A DNA stretch of 64,000 nt. It comes from Polychytrium aggregatum. Taxonomy: Eukaryota > Chytridiomycota > Chytridiomycetes > Polychytriales. The notes below the pieces were generated by a model. The model was not told the DNA's origin and ran no database searches. It was given only the letters and a program-made list of their open reading frames with translations. Below, piece by piece: positions 24,488-34,209 of this stretch. The stretch lies in assembly GCF_025602895.1 (NCBI RefSeq), contig NW_026516217.1, positions 744,001-808,000 on the forward strand, read 5' to 3'. Made by a program: the position numbers and the translations under genes. Every line of letters begins with the position of its first letter. Position 1 is the stretch's first letter.

Positions 24488-25700
24488 ATGCAGCGTTCAG
24501 CCACGCGTTCTCAGAAACGGCCACCCGAGCCGCCGTCCCAGAAACAGTCCACCTCGGCTTCGCCGCGGCGTCTCTCCACCATCCAGTCGTCCTCCTTCAA
24601 GTCTTCGCCATCGTATTCGGTCCGGGATACCTCCATCTCTCAGCCACAACCCAAGCGCGAGTGGGTCCTAGATCCGGCTCTGGTCACTCAGACTGGTCTG
24701 TCGTCTCAGGAGCTCACGGAGCTGGCCGAAATATTCGCCCTTGTCGACCGCGACCACGGCGGCACCATCAGTCTCGATGAACTCGCCCAGCTCATGACCA
24801 TAGTCGGCCTCCAAGCGAGCAAATCCGAGCTCGAGACCATTATTTCCGACATCAACCTCAAGGCCGAAGCCGAAATCGACTTTCTTTGTAAGCCGCCAGC
24901 TTGATGCATGTCGCGTCGGCCATGTGCGAGTCCCTGGGGCCGAGTAGTCGGGTTTGTCTCTCGAACCGAAGGCCAGACGGGGCTACTCGGTCCCACTCAA
25001 ACGAACAGACCAGCAGAGTCAATCTGCCAATCGAGGGAACTGACCTGCCGCCGGGGTGCTCGGGACCATGTTGTTTGCCAGCGTTCGTCCAGGCCGTGAG
25101 CCGCAAACTGGAAACCAGTATCCGGCTCGATGATCTCTTGAAGGCGTTCCGACAATTCATGTGAGTCGACGCCACCAGCCACCATCTGTTGCAGACATAC
25201 ATATTGTGCCTATCGAGATGCACGTCTGCCTCATCACGGTCAAGCATCACACACATTCGCAGTAGGCCAGCAAAATCTCACCGGCTCCACTGATCCGGCA
25301 CGCGTTGTATCCTCATCCTGCCGTCTTCAACAGCCCCGATGGATACGACGGGACCACCGACGTCTGTCTGAATCAAGACATCGTAATCTCGATCTTGACC
25401 GAATATGGCGACCCAGACAAGCGTCTCAGTACGGTCGACGCTGCAGAGCTGATCGAGCAGGTGGGATGGTCAATTCCGCACCACCGCAGCTCCAGCCCCG
25501 CGCTTGAGCTTCCTTGGCGGACAGCGATCCGCTCTAGCGTGTTCCCAGCGCCTCTCCGGCTCAAATTCCTGATGCCGTCGCTGTATTCCCCGCTCCATCG
25601 CTGATTCGATCCCATTGTCTCCAACAAGGTTGCACCCAGCGGGATGTCGGGGCCTTTCGACTACATTCAGTTCATTCACATGTACTTTGAGGGCATATAG
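24488..25700 (+). CDS. EF-hand calcium-binding protein (calmodulin-like)
   Basis: Putative Ca2+ sensor. ATG at 24488 (MQRSATRSQKRPPEPPSQ), stop TAG at 25698-25700. Four exons. Residues 1-55 are a Ser/Pro/Lys-rich tail. The first EF-hand is canonical (loop DRDHGGTISLDE) within LAEIFALVDRDHGGT. The second hand is degenerate (SELETIISDINLKAEAEIDF). Exon 2 gives FVQAVSRKLETSIRLDDLLK, exon 3 VISILTEYGDPDKRLSTVD, exon 4 SGPFDYIQFIHMYFEGI. So the layout is calmodulin-like with four hands but only one intact loop, which suggests weak Ca2+ binding or a structural role. Exon 2 to 3 junction is approximate. Confidence 0.7.
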
Positions 25701-26485
25701 ATCTTGCACGTCCTGTTTTGCTTGATGCCTTCTCGACTTGCCGGCACCGGACGGACAACTACACCACGATGAAAAATTTGGGGCCACCTGTATTGCCCAA
25801 GATGAGTAACTCGGGACCAGGTCAGCAGGCTCAAAGTGAGTCATAACGACTCATCCAACGACCCAGATCATTGGCACGTTCTGGCTCGAGCCATGCATCC
25901 GGCTCGAGTTTCCGTGTCGGCTCCGCACAGAATTTCTTAGTGTCAGCGCGGTTGCACAAACCCATTCCCGTGCGGCTCTCCCTGCCCTGCTTCGCCTCCC
26001 GACTGCTTCGCCTCTTGGACAGAACCGCTCCCCAGGCGACGGAAATGGCTGTAAATAGCGAACAATTTTCTTATATTCAGCTGTCCAAGCTGATTTGCAG
26101 TAGTAATAATAATTGAGCAAAATTGGAAAATTACTTACCGGTATCCAGCCATGAATACACTGAGAATCAAAGTGCAATTGGCAGTCAGTTACGAGGCAGT
26201 TATGCAATCATAAACGAAGGTGCGGTGCAGTTCCGGCAGTACTCCTTACCCAGTTTGGGAGACTGTCGAAACCCATCACTATTCCTGTGGAGTAATGAGG
26301 GAATGGAGTGGTATATCCGCAGAAGATGGTGAATATTCAGCAGCCGAGAACAAGACCAGAACGCTCGAGCGTAGACCGATATGCAGTATGGGTTCACTGA
26401 TGGGGTATTGACGATGGACGATTGTTGATAGGAAGTCTGGAGAATGTCTCACCTGGTTCGGGGGCACGAGTGGCTCGGTGCATCA

Positions 26486-27334
26486 TCAAATCAAATCGAA
26501 CCACTCCTGGTTCTGATAAAGGCTTTGGAGCTTGGGCATAAACTCATAGTACGTATAGGTCTGGGCGTTCTTTTCAGAAAGTTGAATCTCGTCATTCGAG
26601 AGAACCTTTCGAAAGCTTAAGCCCCGATTTTCTCCACAATGCGGGCATGTTCTCTCCGATTGATGATCGACATCAAAGGCAATACAGCTGTTACGGCAAC
26701 AAGGAAGAGAAACTGCGCTCTCTGTTGATAATTGGTCCATGTGTTTTCGGATTTTGTAAAGACTCGGGATGGTGGGCACGGGGCTTCCAGTATATATGCC
26801 AATATATTTGAGAATCTCCTTGATCGCTCTATCGGACGTGTTGCAGTCAGTCATGACCTTGACGATTCCCAGGCAAAACGGGTCGATTTCTTCGATACCA
26901 TTTTCGAGAGAAACCAAAGTGATCAGAATCTATCATTTTTCGGCAAAGGGGTGTAAGAAAAGTGTGCTTGGATGAGGATGGGTCCATCTGTTCATCGATT
27001 GGTTCGGCTGAGGGAGCGGCGAAGATATCTCCCGGACGATGACTCCGGAACGGCGAACTGGAGCCCGGGGCCAGCGAGGATTGACAGAAGTGTTGGAGGG
27101 CTGACTTGTTGGAGTGGAGGTGCTGTAATTACGGACTTGGGGAACCTCGGGAGGAAACCCGTAGATATAGTAGTGATTGTAGTATGTTGTTGTCGAGACG
27201 ATGCTGTAGGCTTTTTAGCCCGTTCTGCACTTCATGCATTGACAGATGGTTTTGTTTTTGGGCGGAGACTGGAGCAGGGTTGCCAATGCTTCACCGCGAA
27301 GAGGAGGAGACAATCGAGAGGGGATGTCGCTCAT
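26486..27334 (-). pseudogene. Decayed DNA transposase, CxC/Tnp2-like fungal type
   Basis: The 3' part (26486 to about 26930) is open and reads SLPCCRNSCIAFDVDH, then TCPHCGENRG, and ends FMPKLQSLYQNQEWFDLI. A Cys-rich knuckle followed by a pair of CxxC residues and the closing P.L.SLY.N.EW segment is typical of Tnp2/plavaka-like transposases abundant in fungi. The likely N-terminus starts at ATG 27334 (MSDIPSRLSPPLRGEAL) and contains KTICQCMKC, the CxC motif often found at the start of such proteins. Between the two parts the frame is broken (stops near 27215 and 26930) and the catalytic domain is missing, so this is a remnant. Family assignment is by motif style only. Confidence 0.6.
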
Positions 27335-27544
27335 TGCAAGGAAGCTGGAGGATGATACAGCGACGACCCGGCTGGAGGACAAATCCAGCGAAAAATCACA
27401 AGTCCAAAGAGGGAAGCGCGAGCTGTCTGGCATTTGCCGGGATGGAAGCAGTGCTGCGCACAATGCGCAGTCATCGCCTATTGGCCAGGATGCCGGAGGG
27501 TTGAAGCAGCGCTTTGGTTGCAAGATCACCACCGATGGGAATGG

Positions 27545-28597
27545 ATGAGCACCACACCAAGTCCCAAGATCCCTGGGTTGGCTTCCTTCCTGCAATACAT
27601 TCACCATGTGTTCGATGGAGACATGCTGGACAAGCAGCTGTACTTCAGCCTGACCCGGCGACGGCGGTTCAAGCGACTCGATCTCTACAGCAAGCGACAG
27701 CGCACTGTCCACGAGATGTGCAAGCGAGTCATCGACCAGGCACCAAGGGAGACCGAAGTGGTGATTGCCTTTGGGAATGCATCCTGGAAACAGGGGAAGG
27801 AATACGCATCCAGTCCCAGGAGACTCAGGTTCGCCAAGTACTTTGAGCAATTCCACCACCACCAGAGACGCCCACCAGACCGATCCGTCTCCAAGATCCA
27901 TGTGTGCTCGGTGAACGAGTTCAACACGTCCCAGGTGTGCTCACATTGTCGGGAAGCCAAGCGACTCGAGTCACCCGAGCATCTTGATGTCGAGAAACCA
28001 CACTTTGTCCGGAGCTGTGCAAGCTGCCATACGCTGTGGGATCGAGACATCAATGCCTCAAGGAATATGATCTCGGTATGCCAGTCGATCATCGCCCATG
28101 GAGATCGGCCGGGTGTATTCAAGATCATGCTTCCCAAACCAACCAAAACAAAGAGATTGCCAACGAAGACAGGAGTGCAATGCCACGGCCTACCCGCTGG
28201 GCCTACAAGTCAGTCAGCGGGCTTCAGACATCTGAAGCCAGGAAGGAACTGCCCCGTTTCTTTCTGGATAGACTGTAAGTATCTCGCACTGTTCCTTGAG
28301 TATTTCGACAGTGGATGCCGGGTCGCCCATATTCTGGGCAGTCCACTTCGGGGTTGCCATCCCTCTTGGGATGGTGATGGGAGGTGGTTGACTCCCTTGT
28401 GCAAAGTGTGTGTGTGTGACGGCGAGAGGCTTCTCGCCTTCCCTCGGGGGTCTCTCGCCAGAGACTGCTCTTCTCGCCGACTGAGGTGGCTCCGAGAGCG
28501 CGTTTTGTCGTTCTCGCTCATTTTTTTAACAAGAAATTTTTTCATAGTGCATGCCCCTTTGCCGATCCAGAGACCAAAATGCAGGAGGATTGTGTAG
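27545..28597 (+). CDS. Fanzor-family TnpB-like RNA-guided nuclease, 5'-truncated
   Basis: Fanzors are the eukaryotic relatives of TnpB, RuvC nucleases guided by an RNA made from the transposon end. The frame starts at ATG 27545 (MSTTPSPKIPGLASF) and is open to 28597. It contains the helical middle part (FDGDMLDKQLYFSLTRRRR, then YSKRQRTVHEMCKRV), the strand VVIAFGNASWKQG, then VNEFNTSQVCSHC, whose Glu (codon 27917-27919) fits the relocated RuvC-II glutamate of Fanzors, the second zinc pair CASC and the RuvC-III block WDRDINASRNM (from 28037). The RuvC-I aspartate region is missing in this frame; upstream GAVITDLGNLGRKPVD (about 27115) in another frame may be its remnant. The open tail after NASRNM is longer than usual. 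Likely inactive. Confidence 0.72.
   Translation: MSTTPSPKIPGLASFLQYIHHVFDGDMLDKQLYFSLTRRRRFKRLDLYSKRQRTVHEMCKRVIDQAPRETEVVIAFGNASWKQGKEYASSPRRLRFAKYFEQFHHHQRRPPDRSVSKIHVCSVNEFNTSQVCSHCREAKRLESPEHLDVEKPHFVRSCASCHTLWDRDINASRNMISVCQSIIAHGDRPGVFKIMLPKPTKTKRLPTKTGVQCHGLPAGPTSQSAGFRHLKPGRNCPVSFWIDCKYLALFLEYFDSGCRVAHILGSPLRGCHPSWDGDGRWLTPLCKVCVCDGERLLAFPRGSLARDCSSRRLRWLRERVLSFSLIFLTRNFFIVHAPLPIQRPKCRRIV
28415..28530 (+). ncRNA. Candidate Fanzor guide-RNA (omega-RNA) region
   Basis: Overlaps the 3' end of the Fanzor frame, as omega-RNAs do in TnpB/Fanzor loci. Two perfect hairpins follow each other: GGCGAGA-GGCT-TCTCGCC (28421-28438) and GTCTCT-CGCC-AGAGAC (28450-28465). TCTCGCC occurs three times (about 28432, 28453, 28472). 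A run of seven T (28521-28527) ends the block and could act as a Pol III terminator. Inference from structure and location only. Confidence 0.3.
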
Positions 28598-29153
28598 TCA
28601 TCCACGTGTTTGCCCATGCCCGTCGGTAGACTCAATATAAATAGTAATATCGTCATCCTGGACCCCAAGCAGCTCGATGAGTCGTGATACTCAAGAGTAT
28701 CCCCATTTTGAGAGCTCTCTTCGGGAACATGAACTCACAAGCCCATCCGTCATGCGATGATGGGTCACCGAGTACCACGATGCGTCCATAACCACTGTTC
28801 TGTGACAAGTTGATGATGGCTGACGCAAATCGACTCGCTGGATTCACAGCCATGCAGGATCCGAGGATGCGGGATCCTTCGTCGTCCTGACTGAAATGAG
28901 CTCGCCGCCGATGTCTTGGGAAGAGCAAAGGAGCCGGCTTGGTGGCGTTGGAACGCGTTTCCGTCTTGGCTGGCAGGACACGCACAAGAGAGCATCGAGG
29001 CAGATTATCGAGACAGCCCAAGAGCGGCCCCCTCTTCCTTCCCCTCGCCGATACCGCCTCCCCTCGCTCCATCCGTCGATATCGCCGTCTTGGTGTTGTC
29101 AGGCCACAGGCGACAAATCCAGCCCCGTCAGCTGAACCAGATACCACACCGTC
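28598..29153. promoter_or_regulatory. Upstream region of reductase A
   Basis: Holds TATAAATA at 28636-28643 on the plus strand. The minus strand is open between about 28890 and 28653 with a non-repetitive peptide (SRFASAIINLSQNSGYGRIV then WACEFMFPKRALKMG), which may be a gene remnant, see findings. No complete gene. Confidence 0.35.
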
Positions 29154-32100
29154 ATGGCAAACGACCAAGATGTCTCTGAGGATATCGAGCCTCTTGTTCC
29201 CCAACAAGCCCAGACCCCTGTCTCCCAGCAGCCAACCTTCCCTTCTCCGCCCGATCCCTTTGGCCCCTGGCTCCATCCCGTCGAGTGTCTCATCAACATT
29301 GCCCGCGACGAGCCCGATGCCCTCCTGATCAATACCTACGAGAGCGGCATCTCGGAGCGACTCAGCTATCTCCGTGTGTGGAAGCAGGCGTATTCGGTCG
29401 CCCAGGCTCTCAAGGCTCTCCCTGGCTGGAACGACGACGACCACGAGGTCATCGGCACCTTCTGCGAGGCCGAAGCCAGCTGGGTGATCTACTCGTTTGC
29501 TGTGTGGATGCTTGGCAAGTGAGTATCTCTGGTCTGGTCTGGTCTGGTCTGGTCTGGTCTGGTCTGGTCTGGCCTGCCTGTGCATGATATGACTGGGAAT
29601 TGTCCCTGCCATGACCAGGATCGAGTCTCATCTGTCCCTTGTTGCCATCCAGGAAAACACTCAACCTCGCTCTCAATTTCCCTGCCGCTGTTCGCAAGAC
29701 TCTGTGCGAGAGGTTTGTCCTTGTGCTCGTCTCACATGTGTCTCAGGTGATTGACATCCCAGAGACCTCTGTGCTCAACCTGACTCGACCTTGACTCCAA
29801 TCGAAACAGATACTTCATCAAGTACATCCTCTACCACCACAGCAAGCCTGGCCGCACCATTGGAGTGACGCTGGTCGATGCCACCACGTTCCCTGTGCTG
29901 GACAACATCCCATCCCCGTCTCTCGAAGTCTGTGAACCCCTTGATGATTATGTCACCATCCAGTGCACCTCTGGAACAACGGGTATGTGGAATGGTTGAG
30001 CGTGATGGTCCAGCAGCAAAGCAGATGGTGCAATGGTGGATAGAGTAAGATGGTGAGTGTGGTGAATGTGGAAAGTGATATACTGACGATGCATATCCAA
30101 CCCACAACCCGACTCCTTCGTCCTGCATCCTGGCTCCTCGTCGCTCCCACAGGCATCCCCAAGTCGTGAGTTCTACTGTGGTTTCTGATGCTGTGGATTC
30201 TGATGCTGTGAATTCTGATCCTGTGTCTACCTGATGCTTGTTCCCATTCACAAAAGTGATCGCATCACCACTCGTTGACTGAATCCTTCTGTGTTTGATG
30301 GTGATTGTTGCAGGTTCCAGTTTGCGCACAATGGCGCAGTCACTGGTCGAACATCAGTTGGTATGCTGAAGAGTAGCGTTGGGCTATTGCAGGTAATTAT
30401 GCTTGACATCGAATATCGAATTGATACTTGGGCAATGGTGGGTATACTGACATTGATGATTCTCAGCCTCCATCGTTTTCGACGACATTTATTGTATTGC
30501 TCAGCGCCCTTAATCTTGGAGGATCAGTGTGGATTCCGAAGCCGACATTCCACACAACTGAGCAAGCAAAGAACGTTGCTCAAATTTTGGATGATGGCGT
30601 TGCCTACGTGGCACTCGTAAGTGACCAACTATCCAATAAGAAACCTTACCACTCACACGCTAATAGCATCCAATTTTCACAGTCTCCCTCTTTCATGAAG
30701 CTGATCATCAGCACGGCCGCTTCCTGGAACCCGAACATCAAGTGGATGAACACAAAGAAAGTGCTGGTCGGCGCAGAACTCGTACCAATGAGCGTCATTC
30801 AAATGACGAGGGAGAGATTCCCAAATGCCGAGTTCCAGTCAGCCTATGGATCGAGTGAGGTACAGTCCATGCTTGATGGCTTGTATTCTCACAACATTCG
30901 GCAATCACTAAACACAATGCCTTCATCAGGCAGGAGTTATTGGTGCCTATTCATTTTTGCGGATCCTGACCAACAGCCCCATCCCAGAGAAGTTGGTCTA
31001 CAAGCTGGCCAAGCCTGGGGTGCGATGCCTTCTCTTTGACGAGGAGGGCAATATCGTTGATCAAAATGTCTCCAAGAGCGGGATCCTGGTCTTTGCCGTC
31101 GACCCCGACCATCCCGTCCGCAACCACCCCGACTTTGTCAACGCCGATCCAAACGACAGACTGGCCTCCTTTGGCTTCCTCAGCGACGGCTCGCCCCGAG
31201 TCTGCACCATGGACTGGGTCGAGATGGTCAGCGAGAACGAATTTACTGTCGTTGGAAGGTGAGTGCGATGTCCCTGTATCCACCGAGTGGTCTGTGCCCT
31301 CCTTCCACTAGTCCTCCACCAATCCATCCCACACCCCGATCCAACATGTCTCTCACACCTCCAGATTCGACCAGAAGATCAAGGTCAACGGCGTCTATGT
31401 CGACCTGAACCATCTCGAGGCCCTGGTCGTCCAGCACTTGAGCCACACCATCGCCGACTGTGCGTTTGTCCAGACCTCCGAGAAGAAGATCGTGATGCTG
31501 TATGTTCTCCAGGCCCGCCCCACGACCCGCACCGAGCCCAGCGACATCATCCGGATGACTCAGGATCTGCTTGCACTCGTCAACGTCTCCAAGGTGCCGA
31601 TCCACAACTGCTTCCAGCTCGACGAGATCCCCATGACCGAGATTGGCAAGCGCGACCTCAAGAAGATCAAGTGGATCGCCGAGAACAACGATCTGCACCA
31701 AGGATCCGTTGTGTATCCCCGTCTCGCCCCCAGCGATGCCCCGCTGTTTCGCATCGCGGCTGCAATCTCCAGCCTCGGCAGCCAGCTCCTCGGGATTCCC
31801 TCTCTCGACGGCCGCAACTACAGCATCAGCGGAGCTGGGTTTGACTCGCTGAGTGTTGGCCGCCTGGCCCTGGCTATCAAGGAAGAGTACGATGTCGAGA
31901 TCTCGCCGATGATGCTGCTCTCGAACGGCCTGACGCCCCTCGATGTCGCCCAGCTGGTGATTGATCTCCAAGGCAACCACCCGCTGATGTCGCCGACAGT
32001 CGACCTCGACCAGGAGGCCGCCCGGCTCGACGATGCGAGTGTGACGGCCGAGGGTCTCCCTCCACTTGTCTTTCCCGAGTCGCCTCGCGGCATCGTCCTG

Positions 32101-32815
32101 ACGGGGGCCACTGGCTTTCTCGGATCGTTCCTGCTGTACGAGCTGGCTGCCAAGTTCCCTGCTGCCAGGATCTACTGTCTGGTCCGAGCCGCGAGCGACC
32201 AGGCTGCCATCGACCGCATCTTTGAGACAGCCAGGAAGCTGATCCTCAACCCGCAGCAGACGCACTACCTCGTGAACAATGTCAGGCCGCGACTCGTTGG
32301 TGTCTGCGGCGATCTGTCGCTCGACCAGTGGGGACTGACCAACAAGCGATGGAAGAAGATCGGCAAGGAGACCGACATGGTTGTGCACTGCGGCGCCGAG
32401 GTGCACTGGCTCGACGACTATGAGGCGCTCAAGGGGCCGAATGTCCTGGGCACGGCGACGGCCCTGCGGCTGGCCACGACCCACCACTTGAAGCCGCTGC
32501 ACTTCATCCCGGCGGTCGGGGCGATTCCCATGGCACGGGGTGCAAGGACGCCGCTCGAGGAGAGGGTGTATTCCAACTGGAACGTCTCTGGCGGGTATGC
32601 ACAGACCAAGTGGGTCTCTGAGCAGCTGATCAACAAGGCACGATCGAGGGGAGTGCCTGCGACGATCATCCGACCATCGCTGATTGCAAGCGACAGTGTC
32701 TATGGAGGTGAGTCACTGGATGTGATATGGCAATGTGGTGTGGTGGTGTGGTGGTGTGGTGGTGTGGTGGTGTGGTGGTGTGGTGGTGTGGTGGTGGTGC
32801 AGCAGCTCATCTCAG

Positions 32816-32890
<75 letters not shown>

Positions 32891-33560
32891 TCAGTGTGCC
32901 ACTCGGACGACTACATCTGGCAGTATATCAAGGGATGCATCCGCATCGGGATCGCTCCCTCCAATGCCACCCCCGTGACCATCACCATGAATCCAGTCGA
33001 CCATGTCGCCAAGGTGGTCGCTGCGATCGCTGCCTCCGAGGTGGCCCTGCCCAAGTTTGTGTTCCACATCAGCGACCCAGAGCGCAGGTGAGATGAGCGA
33101 GCGAGCCGAGTGGCAAGCGGACTGGGAGGGCAGCAGGATGAGTGCCATTCCTCGGCAGTCACTCACTCACACCACCATCCCACACATCCTGTCCCTCGGC
33201 CCACCTCGCAGCGTCATCACCGAAACTCGACTCTTTGAGATTGTCAATGCCTCTGGCTGGTCCGTCATGTTCGAGACCCGCGAGCGATTCAAGTCTCTGC
33301 TCCTCACGCCTCAGCTCACCAACGACTCGTCCATGTCGACGCTCATGCATCTGATCCTGAGCATGTCCTTCCTGGTCGACAACACCAACACCCGGTCGAT
33401 CTATCCGGCCCTCGGTTCCCAGGCCGGGAGGATCGCCGGGCGAGGGCTGCTGTACCTGACCCACATCGGGTATCTGCCACCTCCTCCGAACCCTCCGTCG
33501 CCGCTGAGACCCGAGGAGCACCCGCGGCCCAACATCTTTCGTCCCGACACCCACAACTAG
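29154..33560 (+). CDS. NRPS-like carboxylate reductase A (adenylation-thiolation-reductase)
   Basis: Predicted to activate a carboxylic acid with ATP, load it on the phosphopantetheine arm and release it reductively as an aldehyde. ATG at 29154 (MANDQDVSEDIEPLVPQQ), stop at 33558-33560 (IFRPDTHN). Adenylation signatures: CTSGTTGIPKSFQFAHNG split by an intron, FQSAYGSSE, GRFDQKIKVNGVYVDL. Thiolation: SGAGFDSLSVGRLAL, Ser being the 4'-phosphopantetheine site. Reductase: GIVLTGATGFLGSFLLYEL (NADP Rossmann), IPMARGARTPLEE, YAQTKWVSEQLINKA. All domains look intact; about 1,150 residues in roughly ten exons. Several introns carry tandem repeats. The 5' part (29160-30461) is nearly identical to that of reductase B. 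The substrate cannot be read from the sequence; it is not Lys2 by length. Confidence 0.85.
29160..30461 (+). repeat. Long inverted repeat, left arm
   Basis: Pairs with 37480-38775 in reverse orientation. A 184-residue antisense frame is identical in both arms (29775-30329 and 37612-38166), introns included. Differences are a few point changes (for example near 29345), the copy number of a TCTGG microsatellite and a short indel at the first codons. Identity stops about 6-7 bases before an intron acceptor (30466). Confidence 0.92.
29526..29573. repeat. (TCTGG)n microsatellite in reductase A intron 1
   Basis: About nine units after the GTGAGT donor at 29520; the homologous tract in reductase B (38367-38432) has about thirteen. 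Confidence 0.9.
32736..32888. repeat. Two adjacent tandem repeats in a reductase A intron
   Basis: (GTGGTGTG)n at about 32736-32797 followed by (TCTCAC)n at about 32818-32888, filling the intron between the exons ending SDSVYG and starting VCHSDDYIW. The same intron of reductase B has the first type only. Confidence 0.9.
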
Positions 33561-34209
33561 CTCGGTGGTGGAGGTCACTGCATGTTTGGCAGTGCCATTC
33601 ATGGTGCATCCCATGCACAGCCATGGTCCTTCACTTGCACGGTGCCTCACAACTCCCTGACACACACTCCTGATCTATCGCTTCGGAGTCTGTGCACGAC
33701 ATCCAGTGCTTGCCGATGTGTCCCACTCTCACCCCGTCCACATACCCCGATGTCGCCCCAGTCGCCCTGTCGGCAATTGACTGTCTGTCCTGGTCAATAT
33801 CACAGCCATATTGGATTCTCCATGCGACTCCTCCGTCTGGTGTCAGTGCTGGTTGCGAGTACTTGTGGACAGAGACAGGACTGCTGATGCGACAGAGTGA
33901 TCGAATTGGAGTGTAGAACGCCTGAACTTGATATTCGCCTGGACTGGCACGCTCTGGATGTGGAGTCGCTCGAGACGACTGAAATCCCGCAGATTGTCCA
34001 CCAGAGAAGTCATGCGACGCAGGAATGACTGGATGTCGACAGCGCAATCAACCACCATCTTCATCACCATCCACCACACACCACACACCACACACATCTC
34101 CATGTTGGATCAATCGTGTTCAGTGTCTGGCAGTCCAACAAGACTCGACCGCAGAACGGAATGGCAACGAGACGACACTGATCGATCGGTCTGCCCAGCC
34201 AGCACAACA
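33561..34209. other. Convergent gap between the two reductases
   Basis: 649 bp between the stop codons; CA-rich near 34070-34100. No gene seen. Confidence 0.4.

Larger units (their letters stand above)
25846..28685. mobile_element. Mobile-element island (transposase remnant plus Fanzor fragment)
   Basis: Stretch of visibly lower G+C than its surroundings, especially 26040-26970, with no host gene. It holds a decayed CxC-type transposase on the minus strand and a Fanzor nuclease C-terminal half on the plus strand, arranged divergently. The limits given are a 10-bp inverted pair (ACGACTCATC at 25846-25855, GATGAGTCGT at 28676-28685), which may be coincidence. No target-site duplication could be established. 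Confidence 0.5.

Noticed and set aside
25846-28685. 10-bp inverted pair as terminal inverted repeats of a transposon
   Set aside because: Too short to exclude chance over 2.8 kb and no target-site duplication could be seen, so used only as provisional limits.
29775-30329. 184-residue minus-strand frame duplicated identically at 37612-38166
   Set aside because: Antisense to the reductase exons and introns. Its identity reflects the inverted repeat and not selection on a second protein.
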